A stretch of DNA of 64,000 nt from Siphonobacter sp048595215 (GTDB lineage: Bacteria > Bacteroidota > Bacteroidia > Cytophagales > Spirosomataceae), in the NCBI RefSeq assembly GCF_048595215.1, contig NZ_JBMDWJ010000195.1, forward strand, positions 1 to 64,000, written 5' to 3'. Both the position numbers and the translations under genes were made by a program. Positions 41,271 to 50,261 of this stretch are shown here, one piece after another (within the stretch, counting starts at the first letter, position 1; each line of letters opens with the position of its first letter). Below the pieces are notes generated by a model that was given only the letters and a program-made list of their open reading frames with translations, was not told the DNA's origin and ran no database searches.

Positions 41271-43460
41271 ATGAGAATATTACTTGTACTGCTTTGCATG
41301 CCCTTTTTTGTCTGGGCCCAAAATGAAAAAATTACGGTTTCCGACCTGACACGAATCAAGTCGGCTTCTTCGATAAGTCTTTCGCCCGATGGCAAACGGG
41401 CCGTGTATGCCGTGCAAACCATGGAACCGGATGCCGAAAAAAAATGGGAGTACAACTACCGGACGCACCTCTGGCTGACGGATTTTCAAAACCCATCCCG
41501 CCAACTGACCCAGGGCGAAGAAAGCGTGAGTCGAGCCATCTGGAAGGATGCTAAAACCTTGCTGTTTACACGTCCGGTGAAAGGAAAATCGCAATTGTTT
41601 CAACTTTCACTGGAAGGAGGAGAACCCCGCCAACTGACCGATTGGAAGTACGGTATTGGAAACCCGATCTTGTCTCCGGACGGATCAAAAATCGTTTTTT
41701 CGGTGGGATTAAGTTTGACGGAATTGCTGAAAGACAGTTTGTTCAATCCCTCCAAAGCGGTACCCGAATGGTCGTTTGAAAAGCCGGGTTTCAAGGACAA
41801 TGCCTTTTTGAAAAGTGATTCGAAAGTAAAGCCGAATCCGGATGGCTCACTAGCTGAAATTCGGGCGTTCCTGAATCAGGACGTAGTCGATAAAAAGGCG
41901 AAAGTCATCAACCGACTCAATTTTCAGGGAGAAGCTACGACCCAGCCCGAACTTAACTTCAGTCACATTTGCGTACTGGAGCTGAAAGAAGGAGCCACGC
42001 CGAAAGTCCTGACCACCGGCTTTAAGTCGTTTCAGGCTTCCGCCTGGAGTTCTGACGGAAAAGCCATTTACGCTACCACGGGTCAGCAAGCCAACGCTCA
42101 TCCCGACCGGGAGCAAACTAGCAAGGTCATTCGCCTGACACCGGAGAACGGCCAGATGCAGGACGTTTTTCAGGCCGAAAACCAACGGGCCTTTGCTCCG
42201 CTGCCTTCCTGGGATGGACAGCGAATCGCTCTATTAACAAGTCCTTCCGAAGGTGTTAATTTCCCCAAGCTCACAATTATTGCTACTAGTGGATCGGCTC
42301 AGCCAGTAACGGTTGAATTTGATCGCTCGGTATCGAACTTGTCCTGGTCGAAAGATTCCAAATATCTGTATTTCAGTGCCCACTCCAATGGTGGCCAGCC
42401 GCTGTATCGCTGGAACGTAGCGACGCAAAAGGTTGAACAACTCTCGGATTACGATTCCGGTATGCTGGATTTTGACGTGTCAACGGATAAACTCGTATTC
42501 GTAAAAACGCAGGTTTCCGCCCCCAACGAGGTATACTGGATTTCGCTGGCGAAAGCGGCTAAAAAAGGCAAAGCTTCGGATCTGACGCTAGCCGAGTTGA
42601 AAACGGCCATTCAGGAGGCTAAGCCTTTTACCTCTCTCAATGACTGGGTAGCGAAGAAAACCCTGAGTATGCCCGAAAAACGGACGTTCCAGAACGAAAA
42701 AGGACAGACGGTGGAATACTGGATTATGAAACCCGCGAACGTACAGGCTGGCAAAAAATACCCGTTGTTGCTGAATATGCACGGCGGACCAACCGCGATG
42801 TGGGGACCGGGCGAGGCGAGTATGTGGCATGAATTTCAGTATTTCTGCTCGCAGGGCTACGGTGTAGTCTATGCCAACCCGCGTGGTTCGGGGGGCTATG
42901 GACTGGACTTTCAGCGGGGTAATATCAAGGACTGGGGTACTGGACCGGCTTCGGATGTACTGCGGGCTGCCACTGAAGCGGCAAAAGAAAGCTGGTCCGA
43001 CACGGCTCGTCAGGTGATTACGGGCGGTAGTTACGCGGGCTATCTGACGGCCTGGATCGTTGGGCACGATCATCGCTTCAAGGCGGCTTTCTCGCAACGG
43101 GGGGTGTATGATCTGACCACTTTTCTGGGAGAAGGCAATGCCTGGAGACTGGTACCTAACTATTTCCAATATCCCTGGCTGGACAAAACCGACCGCGTTC
43201 TGGAAGCCAACTCGCCCTATACGTTTGTGGACCAAATCCGGACACCTCTGCTGATCAAACACGGCGAGAATGACTTGCGTACGGGGGTAATTCAATCGGA
43301 AATGATGTACAAATCCATGAAAATCATGGGTAAGGAAGTCGAATACATACGCATGCCCGGTGGTACCCACGAGCTGAGCCGCAGTGGAAACGTTCGGCAG
43401 CGGATTGATCGGATGCTACGGATTTATGAATTTTTCGAACGTTACGTCGGAACGAAGTAA
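41271..43460 (+). CDS. S9-family prolyl oligopeptidase (dipeptidyl/acylaminoacyl peptidase type)
   Basis: A 729-residue exported serine peptidase. Signal peptide about 1-16 (MRILLVLLCMPFFVWAQ). A beta-propeller fills about 30-430 (repeats like SISLSPDGKRAVYAV and LSPDGSKIVFS), and the alpha/beta-hydrolase domain about 450-725. The catalytic serine is S587 in TGGSYAGYLTAW; aspartate lies in KHGENDLRTG and histidine in MPGGTHELSRSG. HGGPTAMWGPGE provides the oxyanion segment. It should cleave short peptides in the periplasm. Divergent from the Reg_prop kinase, which might control it; this is only positional. Confidence 0.92.
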   Translation: MRILLVLLCMPFFVWAQNEKITVSDLTRIKSASSISLSPDGKRAVYAVQTMEPDAEKKWEYNYRTHLWLTDFQNPSRQLTQGEESVSRAIWKDAKTLLFTRPVKGKSQLFQLSLEGGEPRQLTDWKYGIGNPILSPDGSKIVFSVGLSLTELLKDSLFNPSKAVPEWSFEKPGFKDNAFLKSDSKVKPNPDGSLAEIRAFLNQDVVDKKAKVINRLNFQGEATTQPELNFSHICVLELKEGATPKVLTTGFKSFQASAWSSDGKAIYATTGQQANAHPDREQTSKVIRLTPENGQMQDVFQAENQRAFAPLPSWDGQRIALLTSPSEGVNFPKLTIIATSGSAQPVTVEFDRSVSNLSWSKDSKYLYFSAHSNGGQPLYRWNVATQKVEQLSDYDSGMLDFDVSTDKLVFVKTQVSAPNEVYWISLAKAAKKGKASDLTLAELKTAIQEAKPFTSLNDWVAKKTLSMPEKRTFQNEKGQTVEYWIMKPANVQAGKKYPLLLNMHGGPTAMWGPGEASMWHEFQYFCSQGYGVVYANPRGSGGYGLDFQRGNIKDWGTGPASDVLRAATEAAKESWSDTARQVITGGSYAGYLTAWIVGHDHRFKAAFSQRGVYDLTTFLGEGNAWRLVPNYFQYPWLDKTDRVLEANSPYTFVDQIRTPLLIKHGENDLRTGVIQSEMMYKSMKIMGKEVEYIRMPGGTHELSRSGNVRQRIDRMLRIYEFFERYVGTK

Positions 43461-43466
43461 GAAGTT

Positions 43467-43501
43467 AAATCCCTGACCTTAAGTGGTCAGGGATTTTTTT
43501 T
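43467..43501 (+). terminator. Terminator after the S9 peptidase
   Basis: AAATCCCTGACC (43467-43478) pairs with GGTCAGGGATTT (43485-43496) around a 6-nt loop, with further T to 43501. Confidence 0.88.
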
Positions 43502-43598
43502 GAAGATCGCTAAACCAGGCTTCACTCCGGGGCGTTCTAGCGGAGGTACGCTTTTTACGCGGTTATCGTACGTAGAGATCCTGTGAAAATAAATAGCT

Positions 43599-44492
43599 AT
43601 GAAATATCTGTGTATCCTATTAGTAAGTTGTGCAGGCTTTGCTTCTGCTCAAAGCCGAACGAGTACTGACGACTCGCTGGCGTTGATGAAAGCCACCTGG
43701 AATTTTCTGGATGTGGCTCCCGGAGTAACCTGGAAACACGTACATCTGAAAGATAAAGAGCTTTTTCAATCCAATCAGAACATTAATGTGCTGGACACCA
43801 AACTGAAAAACCGACGCGTAGTGTTTGGCTTTGTCTCCGCCGATATACCCGATGATTCGACGCGGAAGCTAGTACCAACCAGTACGCTGACTAAAAAAGC
43901 GGGAGCCGCTGCGGCGGTGAACGGTACGTTTTTCAACGTGAAACAAGCGGGGTCAGAAGACCTCATCAAGATTGATGGGAAGGTGCTGGATACGACTACG
44001 TATGCCTCTGATAAACCGTTGATCGAACATAAACAGGCCGCTCTGACCATTCGCAAACGTAAGGTTAGTATTGAGCGAGCTGCCGATGAGCGGGCGTATG
44101 GCTGGGATCAAAAACTGAATGCTCCGAACGTCATGGTAACCGGTCCTTTGCTGTTGTGGGAAGGGCAGCCGGTACCGCTGAAAAAAAATGCCTTCAATGA
44201 TAACCGTCACCCCCGTACGGCGGCCTGCATTACCCGTGAGAAACACCTTTTGCTGGTAACCGTGGATGGGCGAAATGCTCAGGCAGCGGGGATGTCCTTA
44301 CCTGAACTGACGTACTTACTGAAACAGTTTCGCTGCGAACGTGCGGTCAATCTGGATGGCGGCGGTTCTACGACGATGGTCATTACGGGTCAGCCTCACG
44401 AGGGTGTCGTGAATATGCCTTCGGACAATAAGATCTTTGATCATCTGGGCGAACGGGCGGTGAGTAATGCGATTTTTATTCGGAAGAAGTAA
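43599..44492 (+). CDS. Phosphodiester glycosidase (NAGPA domain) family exported protein
   Basis: A 297-residue secreted protein with signal peptide about 1-17 (MKYLCILLVSCAGFASA). The NAGPA-type domain covers about 45-295: AAAAVNGTFFNVKQAGSEDLI (about 103-123), GPLLLWEGQPVPL, HPRTAACITREKHLLLVTVDGR, then AVNLDGGGSTTMVI with the catalytic-site aspartate and glycines, and a closing ERAVSNAIFI. The family is named after the enzyme that uncovers mannose-6-phosphate in lysosomal glycoproteins; bacterial members act on exopolysaccharide or teichoic-type phosphodiesters, with few tests. Here it stands alone between a terminator and a structured non-coding region. Confidence 0.85.
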   Translation: MKYLCILLVSCAGFASAQSRTSTDDSLALMKATWNFLDVAPGVTWKHVHLKDKELFQSNQNINVLDTKLKNRRVVFGFVSADIPDDSTRKLVPTSTLTKKAGAAAAVNGTFFNVKQAGSEDLIKIDGKVLDTTTYASDKPLIEHKQAALTIRKRKVSIERAADERAYGWDQKLNAPNVMVTGPLLLWEGQPVPLKKNAFNDNRHPRTAACITREKHLLLVTVDGRNAQAAGMSLPELTYLLKQFRCERAVNLDGGGSTTMVITGQPHEGVVNMPSDNKIFDHLGERAVSNAIFIRKK

Positions 44493-44694
44493 AGGGCGTT
44501 TTTTTGTTTGTATAGCCAAATCGAACTCGTCCCGCAGGCACGGTTGGGTAGTAACGTATTCTCATTTCGTGGCGTTTTGCTCTTCTAGCGTTTCGTTATT
44601 CACCTAGACGGAGTTGGGTGCTTCAGATAGGGCTGTTCGGCAGCCCGTAAGCCTTCCAGGCAGGACCTCTCCACGACTAACCATTCCATGGGGG

Positions 44695-44731
44695 CGACAG
44701 CCCGCTTTAGGCCACCGAGTTGCGGCTGTCG
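44695..44731. repeat. Hairpin in the gene-free region
   Basis: Perfect 8-bp arms CGACAGCC (44695-44702) and GGCTGTCG (44724-44731) around a 21-nt loop that contains a further GG/CC pair. No T-run follows. Confidence 0.65.
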
Positions 44732-44910
44732 TAGGTCGTTCCGTTGCTTCCGGGCGGGAGGGGTTTTCTTCTTCTAGTAATGTTTGTTAGCCTTCTCGTA
44801 GGCACGAAAGAGCAACGTTATCAGGGAGTAATGTTGGTTAGCTAATCATTACTAATGGTAATTGTTAAGAAACAGTCAAATGCCTTCATGGGCGACATAA
44901 CCCAGGCCCC

Positions 44911-44993
44911 GTCCTATCGCGAAAAGCCGCCTACTTCCTTGGCAATGCGGTGGCCTTGAGCAAGAGGAAGTGAGCGGCGTTCGCGATACGGAC
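44911..44993. repeat. Long hairpin (83 bp) in the gene-free region
   Basis: Segments pair in register: GTCC with GGAC, ATCGCGAA with TTCGCGAT, GCCGC with GCGGC and ACTTCCT with AGGAAGT, separated by one- or two-base interruptions. The loop contains another small stem (GGC/GCC). The alternation of paired blocks and bulges looks like a structured RNA rather than a terminator. Confidence 0.7.
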
Positions 44994-45132
44994 TAAAAGA
45001 CCAGCCGCATCCAAGGGACGATATAGTGACCCTGTAATAAAGATTTGATTATTAATCGTTGTTAGGAAATCCCTGTATGGAATGTATAGCCTTCTCAGCA
45101 GGACGAAACACGTATCAAGCTTCATAACTCCT

Positions 45133-45960
45133 TTACTTCAAAAACTTATCCTGCAATGCCCTCCGACGCGGAGCGGTCAACCCCATTTCTTTTTCCAGAA
45201 ATTGATCCATGCTGCCGTATTTTTTATCGATCGCCTGAAAGGTATTTTCCAGATACGCTGGGTTGGCGTCCAGCATCGAGCGGGCGGCTTCGGGGTCTAG
45301 TCCCTGTTGAGCCATGCCCTGTAACATGCGTTCGCGGTCGGCTTTCCAGAACTTATTCGTCGCCTGATAATCCTTCAAAATTGTCTGACGATCTACATTC
45401 AGGGCTGACAAAACCAAAGCCGCTCCAATTCCCGTCCGGTCTTTACCCGCCGTGCAGTGAAAGAGTAAGGATTCATCACCCTTCAACGTCAGTAAGTGAT
45501 CAAACAGGGGTTTGTACTTGGCTTTCAGGTGTTCTGTACTCCGATACGTTTGCAGTAATAAAGTATCTTTCTGCGTACTGTTTTTCATCGCTTCGTAAAA
45601 CTTCGCCATTTGCACGTGTTCGCTACCCGCGGGTAAGTGTACGTATTGCACGCCCGTCGGGAGACGGTCGGGAGCCTTCTGGACCTCTTCGGGGCTCCGC
45701 AGGTCGCAGTCTACGGCAAGGTGAACGGATTCCAGCGTTTTCAAATCCTGATCACTGAGTTTACTAATATCCGCCGAGCGATAGATGCGGCCCCACTGCA
45801 CCTGACGGCCATCGGGGGTGGGGTAACCCCCCAGATCACGGAAATTAGAACCGCCCTCCAGCACTACGGCCCGCTGTGCGTTATAAACCAGCGTATCCTG
45901 CTGAGCAAAAAGGGTTCCTGAAATCAATACGGAAGCAATGAGAATGAATGCCTTTTTCAT
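45133..45960 (-). CDS. Exported tyrosine/serine phosphatase-like protein
   Basis: A 275-residue secreted phosphatase of the Y_phosphatase3 type. Signal peptide about 1-20 (MKKAFILIASVLISGTLFAQ); the frame runs open to 46101 but this ATG gives the signal. The P-loop reads LLFHCTAGKDRTGIGAALVL (about 167-186), with catalytic cysteine and arginine of the CX5R motif, and SNFRDLGGYPTPDG (about 38-51) is the conserved upstream segment. Members hydrolyse phosphotyrosine, phosphoinositides or similar esters. It starts 40 bp after a TonB receptor gene in the same direction, so it may act on the compound imported by that receptor. Confidence 0.88.
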   Translation of the reverse strand: MKKAFILIASVLISGTLFAQQDTLVYNAQRAVVLEGGSNFRDLGGYPTPDGRQVQWGRIYRSADISKLSDQDLKTLESVHLAVDCDLRSPEEVQKAPDRLPTGVQYVHLPAGSEHVQMAKFYEAMKNSTQKDTLLLQTYRSTEHLKAKYKPLFDHLLTLKGDESLLFHCTAGKDRTGIGAALVLSALNVDRQTILKDYQATNKFWKADRERMLQGMAQQGLDPEAARSMLDANPAYLENTFQAIDKKYGSMDQFLEKEMGLTAPRRRALQDKFLK

Positions 45961-46000
45961 AGGAATGTTCGGAATGAATAAGAATAGATGAACCTTACGA

Positions 46001-48883
46001 TTAGAAAATGTCCCAGCGAATACCCGCCTGTCCGCGTTGCGAATACCATTCGGTACTGGTAGGGCGTTCGAGTTTGCCCATGTACATGCGAACGGGCTCA
46101 TTGGTGAGGTTATTCACTTCCACGAATACCCGGAATTTATCACTGATGGTATACGCCGCTGAGCCATCCAGCGTGAAGTTGTTATCGGTCCAGGTGTAGA
46201 AATCAGGGCCCAATTGCTGATTGATCGCTTCGACCGAACGACCCCGGAAGTTGCCGGCCAGTCGAATAGTCAAGCCCTTACGTTCGTAGAATACAATGGC
46301 GTTGAAGAGAAACTTCGATTGATTAGGAAGCGAAGTCGTTTCATACCGCATTTCGTTATTGACGCTTCGAGGTACCCGTAAGGAAGAGTGAATTGCCGTA
46401 CCGTTCAGCTCGACACCTAGACCGCTCAGGAAACCCGGCAGAAAGTTAAAGCGACGGAGAATACCCAGTTCCAGACCTTTCAGCGAAGCATTTTCCAGAT
46501 TTTGGGGTTGGGTGATGAGGGCCTGTAAGCCATTGTAGGTTTCTACCGTCTGATTACTGAAACTGTAATCCTTGATCTTTTTGTAGAACAAGCCGCCCGT
46601 CAGCAAGCCGATGTTGTCGAAGTAATATTCACCCATCACATCAAAATTGCTGGCGAAAGTGGGCTTCAGATTAATATTCCCCCGAGAGATACTAATGGGA
46701 TTGGTCGTAGTGTTAATGTTCTCACCCGGATTTAAATCCGAAAAGTTGGGACGAATGAAGGTACGCGTAAAGGCCGCCCGAAGTACGGATTTTTGCGTCG
46801 GCGTGTACTTCACATGAATCATCGGCAAAAAGGCGTGGTAATCATTCTTCACCTTAGTAGGAGTCACTGTCTCTACGCTTTTCGACTGTCCGTTTTCCGT
46901 AATCGTTTCCCGTTTGTACGACGAGCCATTCAGTTTTACCGTCGTATGTTCGTTCCGCACCCCGCCAAAAAGCTTAAGTTTAGGCGTTACGTTCCACTCG
47001 CCCATGAGGTACAGGGCCAGTACATCTTCCGTCCCATCAAAACGTCCCGTAGCACTCGATATCGGTGAAACATCGCGAGCCTTCGTAGCTTGCTGGAATT
47101 CCGGTGAAAAGAGATCGAAAAGCTGATTTTTAGTCAGACTATTCATGGCAAAAGCATCGTACGAACTACCCAGATTTCGAAAGAAATTCTGACGTACCGG
47201 AAAATCCGTGCGTTCGAGCTGACTCAGCGGTACCAGCGGAGGGGAGTTGGGAATACCCGCTGCGGCTCCGGGTAAATACACCAGCGAGGTATTTTGGGAT
47301 TCTTTGTATTTATGACGGAATTTACCGCCCACTTTCAGAGAAAACCGGGACGAAACATCATACTTGACATTGGCTTGAGCGACCCGATCGGCTTCCTTCG
47401 TTCCCAACTGAGCAATCACGAGTTGGCGTAACGTTAACTGATCCGGATTCATGAGTTCCGTAGGATCGTTTAGATGGGGAAGAATATGCATCGGATCGTC
47501 GCCTACGCCATTGGGCGAATCGAAGGAGAGATACCGTTTGCCATCCGAAGCCTGACCGCCGAAGCCTTTCGTGAGTTTTTGTTTGAAAGTGGCAATGGGT
47601 AAGCCGCGTTTATCCTTAGGAAGCGTTGGCGGAGTATCGATGTAAAATTCACTAACGTAGTTGGACGCCGACCAGTCCAGTTTCAACCGCGAGGCCAACT
47701 GATGTTCGCCACCCATTTCACCGCCATCAATTCGCGTCTGGTAGTAGGAGTAGCGGTAATTCAATTGGTACTCATTGGTATTGAAAAGCAAATACGACTC
47801 GTATACCGGACGAATATCGTTGAACTTGTCGTGTAAGGCCCGCCCGAAGATTCGGTGCTTCTCGTTGAAACGGTATTCCAGCCCAGCGTTAAGTCCGTAC
47901 GTCTGGCGTTTACCCATGTATCGTTTCAGCAGTAAGCTGTTCAAAGAGTACCGTTGCTCCGGAACTGGCAAGCCCGTGTTGTATGATACCACGTACTCAT
48001 CCGTTCCCCACTGCCGATCCCAGATAGCCGCCGTTAGCATCACGCCCAGCTTGCCTTTCATAAATCGGTCGCCGTAGGTAATGGAAGCATTATAAGTACC
48101 GTCTTTCGAGAAATTGTTGTAGCCACCGGCCGCACTCACGCTCAGCTTGCGAAACTCCGGAGCGACTCGTGTTACAAAATTGATTGAACCGCCAATGGCA
48201 TCACCTTCCATATCGGGCGTCAGGGCTTTGGCCACTTGTACGTACTGGATGATCTCGGACGGAACGGCATCGAGTACCGCATTCCGGCTACCGCCCACAC
48301 TGGCACTGGGCATGCGGGTACCGTTGAGCAGGGTAGAAGTCCAGCTAAAGGGAACGCCCCGCACCGTCGCCTGATCAGCCTCGCCGTGGTACCGGGCCAC
48401 CGCTACGCCGGGCATCCGCTGGACGGCTTCGGCAGCGTTACGGTCGGGTAATTTCCCAATGGCATCGGCGGCCATTACGTCCATCATGGCGAGGGAATTT
48501 CGTTTGATACTCATCGCCTTGATCTGTGACGCCGCCATTGTGCCGCGAACCACGACATCCGATAAAGCTTTCCCTTCGGGCGTGAGTTTGATGATGGGAA
48601 TGACTACTTCGCCCGTCGTTGCCTGCACCGTTAGTTCGGCCGTTTGGTAGCCAATGTAGCCAGCCGCCAGCGTAATCGGTCCGGCGGGTACATTTGTCAA
48701 TCGGAAGGCTCCGCTTAGATCGGTTACCGTTCCCTGTGAGGTACCTTTCAAGCGAATCGCCGCTCCGGGCAAGGGGCCGTTTTCGTCCTCGATTCGTCCC
48801 GTTACGGAGCCCGAATGTTGACCGAATGCAAGGGTCCCGCTCAGGCAAAGCAGCAGGCTAAAGAGTAATGGTTTCAATCGCAT
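46001..48883 (-). CDS. TonB-dependent receptor with carboxypeptidase-regulatory-like domain
   Basis: A 960-residue outer-membrane importer. Signal peptide about 1-21 (MRLKPLLFSLLLCLSGTLAFG), then a carboxypeptidase-regulatory-like domain at about 24-105 (SVTGRIEDENGPLPGAAIRL...), a plug at about 115-250 (AVQRMPGVAVARYHGEAD and GDAIGGSINFVTR) and a barrel to the final GQAGIRWDIF. The AVQRMPGVA plug signature belongs to the TonB-dependent group first described in Xanthomonas and Caulobacter, not to SusC. No SusD partner is present. It is followed by a secreted phosphatase and preceded, after 148 bp, by a membrane AraC regulator on the same strand. Substrate unknown; a phosphorylated compound is a guess. 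Confidence 0.9.
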   Translation of the reverse strand: MRLKPLLFSLLLCLSGTLAFGQHSGSVTGRIEDENGPLPGAAIRLKGTSQGTVTDLSGAFRLTNVPAGPITLAAGYIGYQTAELTVQATTGEVVIPIIKLTPEGKALSDVVVRGTMAASQIKAMSIKRNSLAMMDVMAADAIGKLPDRNAAEAVQRMPGVAVARYHGEADQATVRGVPFSWTSTLLNGTRMPSASVGGSRNAVLDAVPSEIIQYVQVAKALTPDMEGDAIGGSINFVTRVAPEFRKLSVSAAGGYNNFSKDGTYNASITYGDRFMKGKLGVMLTAAIWDRQWGTDEYVVSYNTGLPVPEQRYSLNSLLLKRYMGKRQTYGLNAGLEYRFNEKHRIFGRALHDKFNDIRPVYESYLLFNTNEYQLNYRYSYYQTRIDGGEMGGEHQLASRLKLDWSASNYVSEFYIDTPPTLPKDKRGLPIATFKQKLTKGFGGQASDGKRYLSFDSPNGVGDDPMHILPHLNDPTELMNPDQLTLRQLVIAQLGTKEADRVAQANVKYDVSSRFSLKVGGKFRHKYKESQNTSLVYLPGAAAGIPNSPPLVPLSQLERTDFPVRQNFFRNLGSSYDAFAMNSLTKNQLFDLFSPEFQQATKARDVSPISSATGRFDGTEDVLALYLMGEWNVTPKLKLFGGVRNEHTTVKLNGSSYKRETITENGQSKSVETVTPTKVKNDYHAFLPMIHVKYTPTQKSVLRAAFTRTFIRPNFSDLNPGENINTTTNPISISRGNINLKPTFASNFDVMGEYYFDNIGLLTGGLFYKKIKDYSFSNQTVETYNGLQALITQPQNLENASLKGLELGILRRFNFLPGFLSGLGVELNGTAIHSSLRVPRSVNNEMRYETTSLPNQSKFLFNAIVFYERKGLTIRLAGNFRGRSVEAINQQLGPDFYTWTDNNFTLDGSAAYTISDKFRVFVEVNNLTNEPVRMYMGKLERPTSTEWYSQRGQAGIRWDIF

Positions 48884-49031
48884 AGGGGTGTCGTTGTGTT
48901 TCGGCAGCGAAGCTAGGGGCGTGGAAAAAGAAAAAAGTTCAGGCCGATCGGGGCGAACCTGCCCGTTCGGCTTGAACTTTTCGTTCTTGTAAACTACTGG
49001 AAATTAGGTATTTGTGAATTTTAACGAATTG

Positions 49032-50105
49032 TTAAATTTTGGATGGCTCCGAGATGGGACTGCTCAGAAACTGCTGGTACTGCGTGGGACTGTACCCGGT
49101 CACTTTCCTGAAATAGGTATTCAGCGTGGTCTTCGACTGAAAGCCCACCTGATGAGCTAGCTCCGCGATTTTTTCACCGGGATGGTTTTTCAGTAAAACG
49201 ATCATTTCCTGGACGCGGAAATCATTCACGTAAGCGTAAAAATTCTTCTCGGCTTTCTGATTCAAAACCTGCGACAATTGCTGCCGGGAGATTTTCAGGG
49301 ATTGGGCTAAATCATCCAGCGAAAGATCGGGATTATGGAAGGGTTTTTCCCGTCGCATGAGCTGCTCCAGAGCTTCGAAGTACGTCTGTAGTTGAGCGTC
49401 CGAAAGGCCTGATTTTTCATAGGTTTCACGAGCGGTTTCGGCTGGTTTGGACTGGGTATAGTTCTGCGTCAGAAAAAAACGCAGACAAATCCAGCAAATG
49501 ATCCCGAACGCGAGGTAGGGGAAAAAATGGGCGTCCCAGTGTGTACCCAGCCAGGCATTGAAAAAAGATGTACAGTAGCCTATGAAAACCGAACTCATGA
49601 AAAAGGCACTGCACTGGAGTAACAGATTCCGTTCGCGGCGGGATAGCTGCGTATCCGGTACGAGTTTCCAGAGCAACCAGGTCGTATAGCTGGCGACGGA
49701 AACCATAAGCAGGTAGACAAATACTTCGAAAATCTGCTGAAACAAAGCCGGATTTTTGCTGGGAATTTGTCCAACCAGGCAGGAAACGTACAGCGTAAAA
49801 GCGAAGACAAACGGTACGAGGTGGAGGACTTTATGCGTTCGGGTAAGGGATTTGCCTTTGAACTGTAGATACTGAAAATACAGCAGCGGTCCGTAAGAAA
49901 AGGTGGTAAAGCTGTTGAGCCGGCCAAACAGATACGGATCGTTCAGGACCGAGAGCAGAAACAGTTTGACGCCCAGGTGAATACTGATCAGGGCAATCAA
50001 TGTTTTTAGGTATAAGTACTGACGACTGAAGATGGTCTGCTTGGGTAAGACGTACAAACCAATGAGGGCCTGAGCGAAAGCGAAGGTGGTAATGAGGGAA
50101 ATCAT
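49032..50105 (-). CDS. Membrane-integral AraC-family transcription regulator
   Basis: A 357-residue protein with about seven hydrophobic segments in residues 1-215 (for example SLITTFAFAQALIGLYVL, TLIALISIHLGVKLFLLSVL, VFVYLLMVSVASYTTWLLW, FFPYLAFGIICWICLRFFL), followed by a cytoplasmic linker and an AraC DNA-binding domain at about 255-350 (LSLDDLAQSLKISRQQLSQVLNQ, IAELAHQVGFQSKTTLNTYFRKVTGYSP). Membrane-bound AraC proteins of this type are frequent in Bacteroidota and may sense ligands at the membrane. Located upstream of the TonB receptor gene on the same strand, so the two may be linked. Confidence 0.88.
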   Translation of the reverse strand: MISLITTFAFAQALIGLYVLPKQTIFSRQYLYLKTLIALISIHLGVKLFLLSVLNDPYLFGRLNSFTTFSYGPLLYFQYLQFKGKSLTRTHKVLHLVPFVFAFTLYVSCLVGQIPSKNPALFQQIFEVFVYLLMVSVASYTTWLLWKLVPDTQLSRRERNLLLQCSAFFMSSVFIGYCTSFFNAWLGTHWDAHFFPYLAFGIICWICLRFFLTQNYTQSKPAETARETYEKSGLSDAQLQTYFEALEQLMRREKPFHNPDLSLDDLAQSLKISRQQLSQVLNQKAEKNFYAYVNDFRVQEMIVLLKNHPGEKIAELAHQVGFQSKTTLNTYFRKVTGYSPTQYQQFLSSPISEPSKI

Positions 50106-50205
50106 ATCGCTGGATATTTCCAGTAAAGATAGGATTCGTTCCTAGCGGGTCTAAGGCCGGATGGATTAAGAAATTATTACCAAAACCGTAGGCTAGGGCT
50201 ATAAC

Positions 50206-50238
50206 AAAAGAGGTCTGATACGACGTGTACCAGACCTC
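50206..50238 (-). terminator. Terminator after the GMC oxidoreductase
   Basis: GAGGTCTG (50210-50217) pairs with CAGACCTC (50231-50238); CGACGT inside may pair further. On the minus strand TTTTG follows, 24 bp after the oxidoreductase stop. Confidence 0.75.
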
Positions 50239-50261
50239 AGAATCAGACTTCTATCCTGAAA

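Larger units (their letters stand above)
44493..45132. other. Gene-free region of about 640 bp with several hairpins and repeated motifs
   Basis: No credible ORF on either strand, yet the sequence is not AT-rich spacer. It contains three notable hairpins (about 44630-44646, 44695-44731, 44911-44993) and a recurring word AGCCTTC-like near 44650, 44793 and 45088. AGTAATGTTtGTTAGC (44777-44792) recurs with one mismatch at 44827-44842, and TGTATAGCC occurs near both ends (about 44511 and 45084). I compared it mentally with tmRNA, RNase P RNA, SRP RNA and tRNA signatures and found none. It may encode a structured RNA or be a decayed mobile segment. Confidence 0.5.

Noticed and set aside
42588..43370. 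260-codon ORF on the minus strand opposite the S9 peptidase
   Set aside because: Antisense shadow over the catalytic domain; no family motifs.
44776..44850. Integron attC-like sites (GTTAGCC/GTTAGC words)
   Set aside because: The words do not match the GTTRRRY core, there is no matching RYYYAAC partner at the right distance, no integrase and no cassette genes.
44493..45132. tmRNA, RNase P RNA or SRP RNA in the gene-free region
   Set aside because: I looked on both strands for the tmRNA tag and 5' domain, the RNase P conserved GAGGAAAGTCC and ACAGAA segments, and the SRP tetraloop region. None is present.
45156..45758. 200-codon ORF on the plus strand opposite the phosphatase gene
   Set aside because: It is the antisense shadow of a well-supported gene with P-loop and signal peptide, and its translation is Arg/Pro/Ser-rich without motifs.
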